From an uncultured Acidobacteriota bacterium (GTDB taxonomy: Bacteria > Acidobacteriota > UBA6911 > RPQK01 > JAJDTT01), in the NCBI GenBank assembly GCA_951812665.1, contig CATOST010000038.1, positions 1 through 57,969 of the forward strand: DNA of 57,969 nt. Reading direction: 5' to 3'. A program made the position numbers and the translations under genes. A model generated the notes under the pieces. That model saw nothing but the letters and a program-made list of their open reading frames with translations, ran no database searches and was not told where the DNA came from. Positions 1 through 8,791 of the stretch are shown piece by piece. The stretch's first letter is position 1. Each line of letters opens with the position of its first letter.

Positions 1-313
1 CGTCCCGCCGGGGGACGCGCTCCGTCATGACGACCAGCAAGGGAATTCCATTTTCGATGGCTTCCAGGGCGGCGTCCAGGACCGCGAAGGGAGGGACCGA
101 AACGACGCTGGCGTCGATCCGGTGGTTGCCAAGGGCGTTTTTCACACAGTCGTAGACGGGGATTCCATAGACCTCCTGGCCTCCCTTTCCGGGGGTCACT
201 CCGGCCACGACCCGGGCGCCGTAATCGAGAGATTCGCGCGTGAAGAAACTGGCTTCACGCCCGGTGATCCCCTGAACCAGAATCGTGGTGCTCCGACCGA
301 TCAGTATTCCCAT
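1..313 (-). CDS. Succinate-CoA ligase alpha-subunit-like protein, partial
   Basis: Only the first 104 or so residues are in the window; the gene runs off the left edge. The visible part opens with GRSTTILVQGITGREA and continues with TPGKGGQEVYGIPV, the CoA-binding Rossmann fold of succinyl-CoA synthetase alpha subunits. The phosphohistidine of the ligase domain would lie outside the window. The ATG at 313 shares one base with the TGA of the beta-like gene (TGATG), so the two are very probably translationally coupled and form one enzyme. Family knowledge: this pair makes acyl-CoA from a dicarboxylate, CoA and a nucleoside triphosphate. Malate-CoA ligase (MtkAB type) is an alternative that the visible part cannot exclude. 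Confidence 0.8.
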   Translation of the reverse strand, partial: MGILIGRSTTILVQGITGREASFFTRESLDYGARVVAGVTPGKGGQEVYGIPVYDCVKNALGNHRIDASVVSVPPFAVLDAALEAIENGIPLLVVMTERVPRRD

Positions 314-1518
314 CAGACCGGTTGATCCGCCGGGTTCCCGGCCCGTGCGACCGCCAGGGCGGCGGCCTCGTCAATGGAAACTTCCCGTCCGCAAAAGGGG
401 ACACCGTAATAGTCGAGTATCTTCCGGCACTCTTCTTCGCCGGCTCCGGGGAGGCGAAACACGGCAATGGTGCGGCTGGGGTCCTTGCCCGCTTCGACCA
501 TCCCCTTGATCACACCCCGGGCCACCAGGTCCGACCGGGTGTTGCTGACCACGTTCATGATCACGGCCAGCTTGTCGACGCCCGGCCGGCTGACCAGAAG
601 TTTCGTCAATTCCTGCACCTTCTTGACCGTCGGGTTGCCGCCGATCTCACAGTAGTTGGCGGGGGTCCCTCCCGAGTTTCGCACCGCGTCGAAGGCGGTG
701 AGGCTGGCGCCTCCACCTCCGATGAGCAGTCCCAGATTGCCGTCGAACTCGATCATCCGGCCGGCAACGCCACGGTAATCGAGTTGGTCGATCTCGCGGG
801 CTTGCTGCTCGAATTCGGTTGGCTGGCGCGCGCCCTCCATCCGGCTCGACAGCCCCTCGAAGTCCAGCGACTGGCGCTTCAGCGCATCGTCGTCGATGTC
901 CAGGTGGCAGTCCAGCACCACCAGTTCCTGCGCATCCGTGCTCGCCAGGGGGTTGAACTCCAGGAGCAGAGCGTCGTAGCGGTGAAACAGGCGGGCCATC
1001 TTGCGAACCAGGCCCGCCAGACGCAGCAGCAGCTTTCCGGAAAAACCCCACTCGGAAAGCCATTCGACGGCGTGGTAGGTGCGAACCTCGCCGTCCGGTG
1101 GCAACAACTGAGTCTTCACCAAGTCCGGACTGGAACGAGCTGTCTCTTCGATATTCGCACCGCCGTGCCGGGAGAAGAGCAGGAGGGGTTTCCGGGCGCG
1201 GTTGTCGTAGGTGATGCCCAGGAAGTATTCCGCTACGAAGTCGATTCGTTCTTCCAGGAGAATGCGATTGACCGGTTCGTCCCCGAATCCCTGCTTCAGG
1301 AATCGTTTGGCAAAGTCTCTGACGGCGTCGACATCGTCGACCGGCTTAACTCCGCCCCGCAGGGCCCGCTTTCCGCTCAAGGTCTGGACTTTGACGATTC
1401 CGGGCAGGAGATCTTGAGATAGGGAAAAAGAAGAGGCGGAAGTGATCAGTTGAGATCGGGGAACCCTGATCCCACTTCGGGCCAGAAGCTGCTTCGACTC
1501 GAACTCGTAAAGTCTCAT
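313..1518 (-). CDS. Succinate-CoA ligase beta-subunit-like (ATP-grasp)
   Basis: A 401-residue protein, the usual length for SucC-type beta subunits. It starts MRLYEFESKQLLARSGI, the standard opening of the ATP-grasp half, and carries a GGVKP segment near residue 58. The C-terminal ligase half shows GLLIGGGGASL and CEIGGNPT, matching the nucleotide/CoA-ligase loop of the family, though the glycine loop is richer than in classical SucC. It precedes the alpha-like gene with a one-base overlap and follows a 2-oxoacid dehydrogenase E2 gene on the same strand about 100 bases upstream. That arrangement suggests conversion of an acyl-CoA made by the dehydrogenase, or activation of a dicarboxylate. 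Substrate (succinate, malate or another) is not determined. Confidence 0.82.
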   Translation of the reverse strand: MRLYEFESKQLLARSGIRVPRSQLITSASSFSLSQDLLPGIVKVQTLSGKRALRGGVKPVDDVDAVRDFAKRFLKQGFGDEPVNRILLEERIDFVAEYFLGITYDNRARKPLLLFSRHGGANIEETARSSPDLVKTQLLPPDGEVRTYHAVEWLSEWGFSGKLLLRLAGLVRKMARLFHRYDALLLEFNPLASTDAQELVVLDCHLDIDDDALKRQSLDFEGLSSRMEGARQPTEFEQQAREIDQLDYRGVAGRMIEFDGNLGLLIGGGGASLTAFDAVRNSGGTPANYCEIGGNPTVKKVQELTKLLVSRPGVDKLAVIMNVVSNTRSDLVARGVIKGMVEAGKDPSRTIAVFRLPGAGEEECRKILDYYGVPFCGREVSIDEAAALAVARAGNPADQPV

Positions 1519-1578
1519 GGGACCAGAGGTCGGGTCATTCTAGCTTGCGTCCCAAGTTGGCGTAAAGGATAGGAAAGG

Positions 1579-1605
1579 GGACAGGAATGGGGGACATCCC
1601 TGTCC
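1579..1605. repeat. GGGGACA-type hairpin between E2 and ligase genes
   Basis: Arms GGACAGGAATG and CATCCCTGTCC (11 bp, one mismatch) flank a 5-base loop. It lies in the 100-base gap between the E2 stop and the ligase beta start, and contains the GGGGGACA half-site seen again at 3994, 4022 and 47691. There is no T-run after it, so it is not a classical intrinsic terminator. Confidence 0.6.
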
Positions 1606-1617
1606 ACCAATTCGGGG

Positions 1618-2772
1618 TTACAAACCCACGCTCCCATCCCGAAGCAGGTTGGCCAGCGTCTTCAGGAACTTCGCGGCGGCGACGCCGTCGATCAGGCGAT
1701 GGTCCACGGTCAGGTTCGCCCAGAGCCGCGGGACTTCCACAAGCGATCCTTCTTGGATCGTTGGCTGATATCGGATGCGGCCGATGGTGAGCACGGCGAC
1801 TTGGCCGTAAGGGATGACGGCCGTAAAGAGGTCGACTTCGTGCATTCCAAGATTGCTCAGGCTCACCGTGGCGCCGGTCACGTCGGCGTGCTCGAGGGTC
1901 CCATGCCGGGCCCTGCGGGTCAGACCGCGAACCTCGGCAGCCAAGTCCTGGATCGACTTGTTGGCCGGGTCTTCGATGGTCGGGATCACCAGAGTGTCCT
2001 CCATGTCGACGACGAGCCCCAGCCTGGTCCTCTCCGGCTGGTAAAGCCGACCATCCACCATTGAAGTCTTGAACGCGGGGAATTCCTCGACCGCCAGCGC
2101 CAGGGCCTTGAGCAGGATCTCCGTGTAGGTGATGTCGCGGGTGCGTTGCTTCAGGGCGATCAACCCATCCGCAGGCAGCTCCCTGCAGATGTGGATGTGG
2201 GGAATCGACTGGATGGACTTGGTCAGGGTGGCAATGATCGGCTTTCGTTTATCGAGTGGGTCTTGCGGCGGTTCGGCGGCAGCGGCCTGCGCCCGGCGAA
2301 CGTCCGCCGGCAGGATGCGTCCCCCGGGACCGGTCCCCGGGATGGAGGCGAGATCCAGGCCCAGTTCCCGGGCCAACCGGCGGGCCGCCGGAGCGGCGCG
2401 CACCGGGCCTTTCGGTCCGGCTGCGGGACGCTGCGGGGTTCGGTGCGCGGCCCTGGGTGACGGTTTCGTGGAAACTACCTGGGTCTTTGGCTTCAGTTCG
2501 CGGACGGCGGGTTCAATAGAGGCTTTCAATTCCGCTTCGTCGCTGGCGATATAGGCCAGCACGGCTTCCACCGGTGCAGTTTCACCTTCCATGACGGCGG
2601 TTTTCTTGAGGAAGCCGTCACAGGTGGACTCGATCTCGGCATTGGCCTTCTCGGTTTCGATCTCGACCACGGGTTCACCCTTGGCGATGGGGTCGCCTTC
2701 CTGCTTGAGCCATCGCACGACGGTCCCTTCTTCCATGGTGATGGCCAGCTTCGGCAACTTGATGGTCTCCAT
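1618..2772 (-). CDS. 2-oxoacid dehydrogenase complex E2 (dihydrolipoamide acyltransferase)
   Basis: A 384-residue E2 with the normal three-part layout: an N-terminal lipoyl domain (residues 1-77; lipoyl lysine K42 in EIETEKANAEI), an Ala/Pro-rich linker, an E3/E1-binding domain (ARRLARELGLDLASIPGTG, GGRILPADV) and the C-terminal CAT-type acyltransferase core ending with the active-site motif DHRLIDG near residue 358-363. The ATG at 2772 is chosen because GGAGGTGAC lies directly before it; an in-frame start 21 codons upstream lacks support. E1 and E3 genes are not in the window. It is followed on the same strand by the CoA-ligase pair. Pyruvate, acetoin and branched-chain variants cannot be told apart here. 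Confidence 0.92.
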   Translation of the reverse strand: METIKLPKLAITMEEGTVVRWLKQEGDPIAKGEPVVEIETEKANAEIESTCDGFLKKTAVMEGETAPVEAVLAYIASDEAELKASIEPAVRELKPKTQVVSTKPSPRAAHRTPQRPAAGPKGPVRAAPAARRLARELGLDLASIPGTGPGGRILPADVRRAQAAAAEPPQDPLDKRKPIIATLTKSIQSIPHIHICRELPADGLIALKQRTRDITYTEILLKALALAVEEFPAFKTSMVDGRLYQPERTRLGLVVDMEDTLVIPTIEDPANKSIQDLAAEVRGLTRRARHGTLEHADVTGATVSLSNLGMHEVDLFTAVIPYGQVAVLTIGRIRYQPTIQEGSLVEVPRLWANLTVDHRLIDGVAAAKFLKTLANLLRDGSVGL

Positions 2773-2894
2773 GTCACCTCCGTTCAAACCCGACCGGACC
2801 ATCCATGATCCGGCAACGGCGGCTGGATTGTCCACCCTCCTGCCCCTTCAAATTGTGATCTGGAATAGGTAGTTTCTGACCGGGAGATTTACCT

Positions 2895-3947
2895 ATGGAA
2901 ACCGGTTTCGGCCTCGGCATTCTCGTGATCCTGACGGGATCTACCGCCAATTCCGCCTTTGGACTGGGACTCAAGTTCACGCGCAGTTGGAAATGGGAGC
3001 ATATCTGGCTTCTCTTCTCCGTGACTGCAATGATCTTGATTCCCTGGCTCCTCGGGTTCCTCACTATCGAGTCTCTGTTTGCCGTCCTGGCGGCGTCCGA
3101 AGCCCGCGACCTGCTTCTGGTCTTCCTGTTCGGCATGGGGTGGGGAGTGGGGTCCGTCCTCTACGGACTGGCGCTGAAGATGGTCGGCCTGACCCTGAGC
3201 TACGCCATCGTCATGGGCCTGACCGCGGCGGTCGGCACCATGGCGCCATTCATTCTGCTCCATTGGGACGATTTCCTGACGGTCAAGGGCATGGTGATCT
3301 GCGCCGGAGTCCTGCTGGTCGTCGTTGGAGTCCTGCTCTCCGCCTGGGCGGGGAAGTTGAGAGAGGAATCGCCTGGACGACTCCAGGATCCTGCGGAGGG
3401 ATCCGAGACGGCGGCGAAGAAAATCACGAGGGCGGCGCCGCTGCTCTTGGGGCTCCTCGTGGCCGCCCTTTCGGGAATACTCTCGCCCATGCTGAACCTG
3501 AGCTTTGCCTATGGGATCAAGCTCGCCGATCAGGCCGTCCTGCTCGGCACTTCGCCCTCGATGGCTTCGAACGTCATCTGGGTCGTGGCCTTGTCTGCGG
3601 GTTTCCTGGTGAACGCCGGCTACTGTGTCTACCTGATCGTCAAGGGGAGGAGCTGGCACATTTTCCGGAGGCAGCCATTTCACTACGGCGTGGGCGCGGC
3701 CATGGGGATCTTGTGGGTCTGCGGGGTCGTCACCTACGGCATCGGAGGTTCCATGCTGGGCGACCTTCGCGAAGTCATCGGCTGGCCCATGGCTTCCGCC
3801 ATGTCGATCATCGCCGCCACCGTATGGGGGGCGTTGAGCGGCGAGTGGACGGGCGCGTCACGGCAGTCCATGGCGGTAATGGGGGTCTCCATTCTGGTTT
3901 TGTCCGCTTCCATGTTTCTGATTGGGTGGACGAATACGTTGGCGTAG
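2895..3947 (+). CDS. RhaT-like sugar:proton symporter (DMT superfamily)
   Basis: A 350-residue integral membrane protein of about ten hydrophobic helices. The opening GFGLGILVILTGSTANSAFG and the following segment with FTRSWKWEHIW match the L-rhamnose-proton symporter (RhaT) family, including the charged first cytoplasmic loop and the glycine-rich GMGWGVGSVLYGLALKMVG helix. A loop rich in Glu/Lys/Arg (about residues 155-175) divides two five-helix halves, as in the DMT fold. Start ATG 2895 has GGGAG eight bases upstream. It is divergent from the E2 gene and heads the plus-strand series that continues with a cyclase, a cytochrome and an enolase-superfamily enzyme, so it may import the substrate these act on. 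Rhamnose specificity is not proven; no rhamnose catabolic genes are seen. Confidence 0.8.
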   Translation: METGFGLGILVILTGSTANSAFGLGLKFTRSWKWEHIWLLFSVTAMILIPWLLGFLTIESLFAVLAASEARDLLLVFLFGMGWGVGSVLYGLALKMVGLTLSYAIVMGLTAAVGTMAPFILLHWDDFLTVKGMVICAGVLLVVVGVLLSAWAGKLREESPGRLQDPAEGSETAAKKITRAAPLLLGLLVAALSGILSPMLNLSFAYGIKLADQAVLLGTSPSMASNVIWVVALSAGFLVNAGYCVYLIVKGRSWHIFRRQPFHYGVGAAMGILWVCGVVTYGIGGSMLGDLREVIGWPMASAMSIIAATVWGALSGEWTGASRQSMAVMGVSILVLSASMFLIGWTNTLA

Positions 3948-3970
3948 GCCGTAGCGCTAGGGAATAGGAG

Positions 3971-4041
3971 CGGGGGTTTTTAATCCCCGATTCGGGGGAC
4001 AGGGATGTCCCCCTTCCCAATGGGGGACAAGGATGTCCCCC
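3971..4041. repeat. Three consecutive hairpin repeats
   Basis: Three separate palindromes follow one another: 3971-3989 (CGGGGGTT, TTT loop, AATCCCCG, with one G-T pair), 3994-4013 (GGGGGACA, GGGA, TGTCCCCC) and 4022-4041 (GGGGGACA, AGGA, TGTCCCCC). The last two share identical 8-bp arms with different 4-base loops and recur at 47695-47714 with loop AGAA. They sit between the symporter stop and the cyclase start. Confidence 0.8.
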
Positions 4042-4115
4042 CTCCTGGTTTGAACCGGACGGTCGGGGAAGTAATAATGTGTCCATCATCTGATTCCGAG
4101 TCCAGGGGGAACACC

Positions 4116-5114
4116 GTGCCGACGATTCGAGTCTTGCTTATTGCGGGGCTATTGCTTCCCGTCCTGATCCACTGCCTTGCTCCGGAGCCTCGGGCCCAAC
4201 CACGATATCCCCTGACCAGCGAAGACGTCGATCGCTGGATGGAGGAGCTTTCCAACTGGGGCCGTTGGGGCCCGGACGATCAGTTGGGCGCCCTCAACCT
4301 GATTACTCCGGAAAAGCGGAGGCAGGCCGCCGCGCTGGTCAAGGATGGTTTCACCGTGTCCCTGTCGCGCGACGCGACCAAGGAGAAATCCATCGACAAT
4401 GCCTCTCCCTATGAGCACGTCATGACCATGACCGGACTCGACGAGAATGCCCAGTACGCCGTCGATACCCTCTCGGTCTCTTTCCACGGTTACGCGCACA
4501 CCCATCTGGACGCCCTCTGCCACATGTTCTACCGGGGCAAGATGTACAACGGATACTCCCAAGAGGAGGTCACCGCGGAAGGCGCCCGGCAACTGGACAT
4601 CCACAAGCTTAAAAACGGCATCTTCACCCGCGGGGTCCTGTTCGACATACCGAAACTGAAGGGCGTGCCCTACCTGGAACCCGGGACTCCCATCTTTCCC
4701 GAAGACCTGGAGGCTTGGGAAGAGAAGGCGGGATTCAAGGTTTCGAGTGGGGACGTGGTGTTCATTCGGACCGGCCGCTGGGCGCGGCGAGCGGCCCTGG
4801 GCCCCTGGGACGTGACGAAGGCCTCGTCCGGCCTCCACGCCTCCTGCGCCAAATGGCTGAAGGACCGGGACGTGGCGATGCTGGGAAGTGAAGCCGCCAG
4901 CGACGTCCATCCTTCCCTGGTGGAAGGGATCACCCATCCGATCCACCAGGTGGTCCTGATCGCGATGGGAGTTCACATCTTCGACAGTTGCGACCTGGAG
5001 GCGTTGAGCCAAGCCGCGGAAGAGCGTCAACGCTGGGAGTTTCTCCTGACCACGGCCCCCATTCCGGTGGAGGGAGGGACGGGTTCTCCCATGAATCCAA
5101 TCGCGGTATTCTGA
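4116..5114 (+). CDS. Exported cyclase-family hydrolase (kynurenine-formamidase-like fold)
   Basis: About 332 residues. A GTG at 4116 is taken as start because CAGGGGGA lies six bases upstream and yields a compact signal peptide (PTIRVLLIAGLLLPVLIHCLA, cleavage near PRAQ). An ATG at 4077 is an alternative; anything earlier would run through the hairpin repeats. The metal-binding motif HTHLDALCH, preceded by FHGYA, corresponds to the HxGTHxDxPxH signature of the cyclase family (PF04199), whose members hydrolyse amide or ester bonds of small ring or formyl compounds using Zn or Mn. The signal peptide places it in the periplasm. It is 40 bases upstream of the PSD1 cytochrome gene, so the two are likely co-transcribed. 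The substrate is unknown. Confidence 0.82.
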   Translation: MPTIRVLLIAGLLLPVLIHCLAPEPRAQPRYPLTSEDVDRWMEELSNWGRWGPDDQLGALNLITPEKRRQAAALVKDGFTVSLSRDATKEKSIDNASPYEHVMTMTGLDENAQYAVDTLSVSFHGYAHTHLDALCHMFYRGKMYNGYSQEEVTAEGARQLDIHKLKNGIFTRGVLFDIPKLKGVPYLEPGTPIFPEDLEAWEEKAGFKVSSGDVVFIRTGRWARRAALGPWDVTKASSGLHASCAKWLKDRDVAMLGSEAASDVHPSLVEGITHPIHQVVLIAMGVHIFDSCDLEALSQAAEERQRWEFLLTTAPIPVEGGTGSPMNPIAVF

Positions 5115-5154
5115 AGCGGCACGGTTGCTCGTGACCTGGAGGGCTGCCTCGACC

Positions 5155-8100
5155 ATGAAAAGATTCTCAATAGGGATGCCGAAACATTTCGTGCGAGTTG
5201 CCGCCCTGACGGTGGTGTGCGCTTGGGCGCTCGGAGGGACGGCGGAGAGTGTCGAGAAGACAATCAGCCCGGATGAGCTGGAGTTCTTCGAGAAGCGAAT
5301 CCGTCCCGTCCTGGTCGACAACTGTCAGAGTTGTCACAGTGAAATCCAGGCCATGGGGGGCCTGCGTCTCGATTATCGGGGCGGATGGCAGGAGGGCGGC
5401 CAGTCGGGACCGGCGCTGGTCCCGGGCGATCCGGACCGGAGTCCCCTGATTCGAGCCATCCGGCATGACGGCTCTCGAACCCCGATGCCCCTCGGTGGAG
5501 CTCAACTGTCGGCCGAGGCCATCGATGACTTCGAACAGTGGATCCTGCTGGGAGCGCCCGACCCGCGCGGCGCGCCCCCCGCAGCCAAAACCACGTATGT
5601 GGCAGACGATTCATGGGAAGAAGTCTTTGCGGAGCGGAGCCACTGGTGGAGTCTCCAACCGGTGGTTCAACCGCCGCTGCCTCAGGTCGAGAACGAGGGC
5701 TGGTCGGATCTCCCCATGGACCGCTTCATCCTCGCCCAACTGGAGAAGAATGGGCTAGAGCCGGCTCCCCGGGCGGACCGGAGCACCTTGGTCCGGCGCC
5801 TCAGTCTGGTGCTGACCGGTCTGCCGCCGACCGCCGAACAGGTCGAGGCCTTTGTAAACGACCCGGACGATGGCGCTTATCAGCGTCTCGTGGACCGTCT
5901 GCTCGAGTCCCCCCACTTCGGCGAGCGCTGGGCGCGTCACTGGATGGACGTGGTGCGTTACAGCGACACCTACGGCTACGAGTGGGACATTCCGGCCAAG
6001 GGATCCTGGAGATTTCGCGACTATCTGATCCGCGCCTTCAACGACGACCTGCCTTTCGACCGTCTGATCCGCGAGCAGATCGCCGGTGACATGCTGGAGC
6101 CTCCAAGAATCAATACCGACCAGCAGATCAACGAGTCGCTCATCGGTCCCATGTTCTACATGATGGGTGAAAAGCGTCACGGGGACAGCGTGATCTTCAA
6201 CGGCGTCCACCAGGAGATGGTGGACGACAAGATCGACGCCTTCTCCAAGGCGTTTCAGGCCATGACCGTCGCCTGCGCCCGCTGTCACGACCACAAGCTG
6301 GACGCCGTCGCCCAGAAGGACTACTACGCGCTGGCCGGCGTCTTGATGAGTTCGCGCTGGGGGACCAATACGCTGGATCTCCCCGACCGGAACAGGCACG
6401 TCATCGAAGGACTCTCGACCCTCAAGAAGCGTATGCGGCGTCCGCTTGGGGACTGGTGGCTGGAGGCGTCCCATGACATTCCGGCCTATATCCTGGCCGC
6501 ACAGGCGCGTATCGACGGGGATGAAGCTGCGGGCCCACTGGCCCAGGGCTTGAAGCCCGAACGGCTCCAGGCCTGGGAGAAGGCGCTCCGGTTCGAACCG
6601 GTCGAGGAGCCGGACGAAAGCGAAAAGAAGGCTGAAGAAGCCGAGGAAAGGGAAGCGGCCGAGAAAGAGTCCGAAGAGGAGGAGGCGAAAGACAAGCCTG
6701 CACTGGAGGACATTCTCTATCCCTGGCTCCAACTACAGGTGTCGGCGAAACAGGGGGGCAGCATCGACAGCCGCTGGTCCGAGTTGGACCAGGAATATGG
6801 AACCGCCCATCAGGAGCGTTCACAGACCAATGCCGAGAACTTCCCGCTGATGGCCGATTTCCGGGAGGAATTGCCCGAAGGCTGGTCGGCGGACGGGGTC
6901 GGACTGCGCGACGGTCCGGTCTCCAACGGCGACTTCACGGTGTCGCTGGAGGGGACCGAGGCGGTGGGCATGCTGCTTCCGGCGGGGCTGTTCACCCACG
7001 CCATCTCGCCGCGGCTCAACGGCGCCCTCCGCAGTCCTTTCCTGGACCCCACCAGTCCCCGGGTCGTCAGCCTGCAAATGAACGGCGGCGACTACAGCAC
7101 CCGCCGGCTCGTGGTGGACAACGGGTTCCTGACCGAACGCGAGTGGGGATACATGGACGACGACGAGTTGAATTGGGTGTGCCATACCCAGAATGCAGCC
7201 GACAAGAGTGCCTGGCCGAAATCAGCCGTCGAGGCGGTGGAAACCCGGAACTATCTCGAGTTCACGACGAAGACCTCCAACCCCTACTTTCCACCGCGGT
7301 ACGGGCTGGGCGGATGCAAAGAGGAAGAAATCGAGAAGGACGACTGCGGGTCGCACGACCCGAAGAGCTGGTTCGGCATCACCCGGGCGTACCTCGTGAA
7401 TAAAGGCAAGGTCACGAACTACGGCGCGATCTTCGATTGCGTCGAGTCGCCGGCGGACGAGTTGTCCCGGTTCGAGCCTCTCTTCTCCGGCGATCCTCCA
7501 TCCAGCCTGCCGGAAGCCGCGGCGCGGTATGGCCGGTGGCTGACCGCTTCCCTCCAAGACTGGGCCAACGATCGTGCGGACGAGGATGACGTCCTTTTGA
7601 TCAATTGGATGCTCGGCCGGAAGCTGTTGCCGAACAGCCTGGAGGACCGGGATCCGGTCCGGGAGCTGGTCTCCTCCTACCGCACGGTGGAGAAACGGCT
7701 TCTGGAACCCCAGACCATCAACGGCATGGTCGACTTGGACCCGGGCCGGGACTACCGCGTCAATATCCGTGGAGTGTACGAAGACCTGGGAGACCTGGTT
7801 CCCCGGGGCCACGTTCGGGTCCTGAGAGCGGCCGACAATGGCCGCCCCGAGGGGAGCGGCCGGCTGGAGTTGGCCAACCTGGTGGCCAGCCCCGAGAACC
7901 CGCTGACCGGCCGCGTGTTCGTCAACCGGATCTGGCAATGGGTGTATGGAACCGGGATCGTCTCCACGCCCAACGATTTCGGCCACTTGGGAGATCAACC
8001 CACACACCCGCAAATGCTGGACTACCTGGCAGACGACTTCGTTCGAAACGGCTGGTCCGTGAAGCACCTGGTCCGGACGCTGGTCATGAGCGAGACCTTC

Positions 8101-8751
8101 AGGCAGTCGGGACAAGCCAGCGCCCAGGCAGTGGAGGCGGACCCCTCCAACCGCCTCTGGCATCACATGCCCCTCCGGCGCCTGGATGCCGAGTCGATAC
8201 GCGATTCCCTGCTGGCCGTCTCGGGACGGTTGGACCGGAGCCTCTTCGGCGAACCCATCAATCCCTTTCGGAAGATGGAAGATGCGACCAAGCGCCTCTT
8301 CTCCGGACCTCTCGACGGCGATGGGCGCCGTTCCATCTATCTCAAGATGACGGTCATGGAGCCCTCCAAATTGCTGGCGACTTTCAACCAGCCGAAACCC
8401 AAGATTCCCACCGGAAGGCGGGACGTCACCAACGTTCCGGCGCAGGCCCTGGCCCTGCTGAACAACCCCTTCGTCGCGGGACAGGCCGAATTCTGGGCTC
8501 AGGAACTGGTGACGGCGCCTCATGAATCGCCTCGCGAGAGGCTGGCCTACATGTTCAAGCGAGCCTTCAACCGGGACCCCGAGGCCGACGAATTGACCCG
8601 CTGGTCCGAAGCCGTCAACGACATCGCCGCACTCCATGAGCGGGAAGTGGCATCCGAAGCAGAGCGAGACCCGGTGATGCAATCGGCGCAGGTCTGGAAG
8701 GATACGGCTCACGCGCTGTTCAACGCGCCGGAGTTCATCTATGTGCGGTGA
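5155..8751 (+). CDS. Exported PSD1-type cytochrome (PSCyt1 - DUF1549 - DUF1553)
   Basis: About 1198 residues. A signal peptide (hydrophobic FVRVAALTVVCAWALGG) is followed by a cytochrome-c-like domain with one haem site CQSCH at residues 57-61 and a trailing PMPLGG segment, then DUF1549 with its typical CARCHDHK motif, and DUF1553 near the C-terminus (NRIWQWVYGTGIV, then the closing APEFIYVR). These proteins are abundant in Planctomycetes, Verrucomicrobia and Acidobacteria, usually beside polysaccharide-degrading enzymes; their reaction is not established. Odd points are a strongly acidic, lysine/glutamate-rich insertion of about 40 residues near residue 480-520 and a long linker domain before DUF1553, making it longer than the usual 750-1050. 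ATG 5155 is preferred over TTG 5125; ATG 5176 is also possible. Confidence 0.88.
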   Translation: MKRFSIGMPKHFVRVAALTVVCAWALGGTAESVEKTISPDELEFFEKRIRPVLVDNCQSCHSEIQAMGGLRLDYRGGWQEGGQSGPALVPGDPDRSPLIRAIRHDGSRTPMPLGGAQLSAEAIDDFEQWILLGAPDPRGAPPAAKTTYVADDSWEEVFAERSHWWSLQPVVQPPLPQVENEGWSDLPMDRFILAQLEKNGLEPAPRADRSTLVRRLSLVLTGLPPTAEQVEAFVNDPDDGAYQRLVDRLLESPHFGERWARHWMDVVRYSDTYGYEWDIPAKGSWRFRDYLIRAFNDDLPFDRLIREQIAGDMLEPPRINTDQQINESLIGPMFYMMGEKRHGDSVIFNGVHQEMVDDKIDAFSKAFQAMTVACARCHDHKLDAVAQKDYYALAGVLMSSRWGTNTLDLPDRNRHVIEGLSTLKKRMRRPLGDWWLEASHDIPAYILAAQARIDGDEAAGPLAQGLKPERLQAWEKALRFEPVEEPDESEKKAEEAEEREAAEKESEEEEAKDKPALEDILYPWLQLQVSAKQGGSIDSRWSELDQEYGTAHQERSQTNAENFPLMADFREELPEGWSADGVGLRDGPVSNGDFTVSLEGTEAVGMLLPAGLFTHAISPRLNGALRSPFLDPTSPRVVSLQMNGGDYSTRRLVVDNGFLTEREWGYMDDDELNWVCHTQNAADKSAWPKSAVEAVETRNYLEFTTKTSNPYFPPRYGLGGCKEEEIEKDDCGSHDPKSWFGITRAYLVNKGKVTNYGAIFDCVESPADELSRFEPLFSGDPPSSLPEAAARYGRWLTASLQDWANDRADEDDVLLINWMLGRKLLPNSLEDRDPVRELVSSYRTVEKRLLEPQTINGMVDLDPGRDYRVNIRGVYEDLGDLVPRGHVRVLRAADNGRPEGSGRLELANLVASPENPLTGRVFVNRIWQWVYGTGIVSTPNDFGHLGDQPTHPQMLDYLADDFVRNGWSVKHLVRTLVMSETFRQSGQASAQAVEADPSNRLWHHMPLRRLDAESIRDSLLAVSGRLDRSLFGEPINPFRKMEDATKRLFSGPLDGDGRRSIYLKMTVMEPSKLLATFNQPKPKIPTGRRDVTNVPAQALALLNNPFVAGQAEFWAQELVTAPHESPRERLAYMFKRAFNRDPEADELTRWSEAVNDIAALHEREVASEAERDPVMQSAQVWKDTAHALFNAPEFIYVR

Positions 8752-8791
8752 TTCTCCGCCCCATTCCGTCCTCACACACTAGGTCGAGACC

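Noticed and set aside
322..1422. Long plus-strand open frame opposite the ligase beta gene
   Set aside because: It is a mirror frame of a well-supported gene in high-GC DNA; the sequence has no family features. The same applies to the long opposite-strand frames at 7222-8775, 10788-12377, 32527-34815 and 22769-23908.
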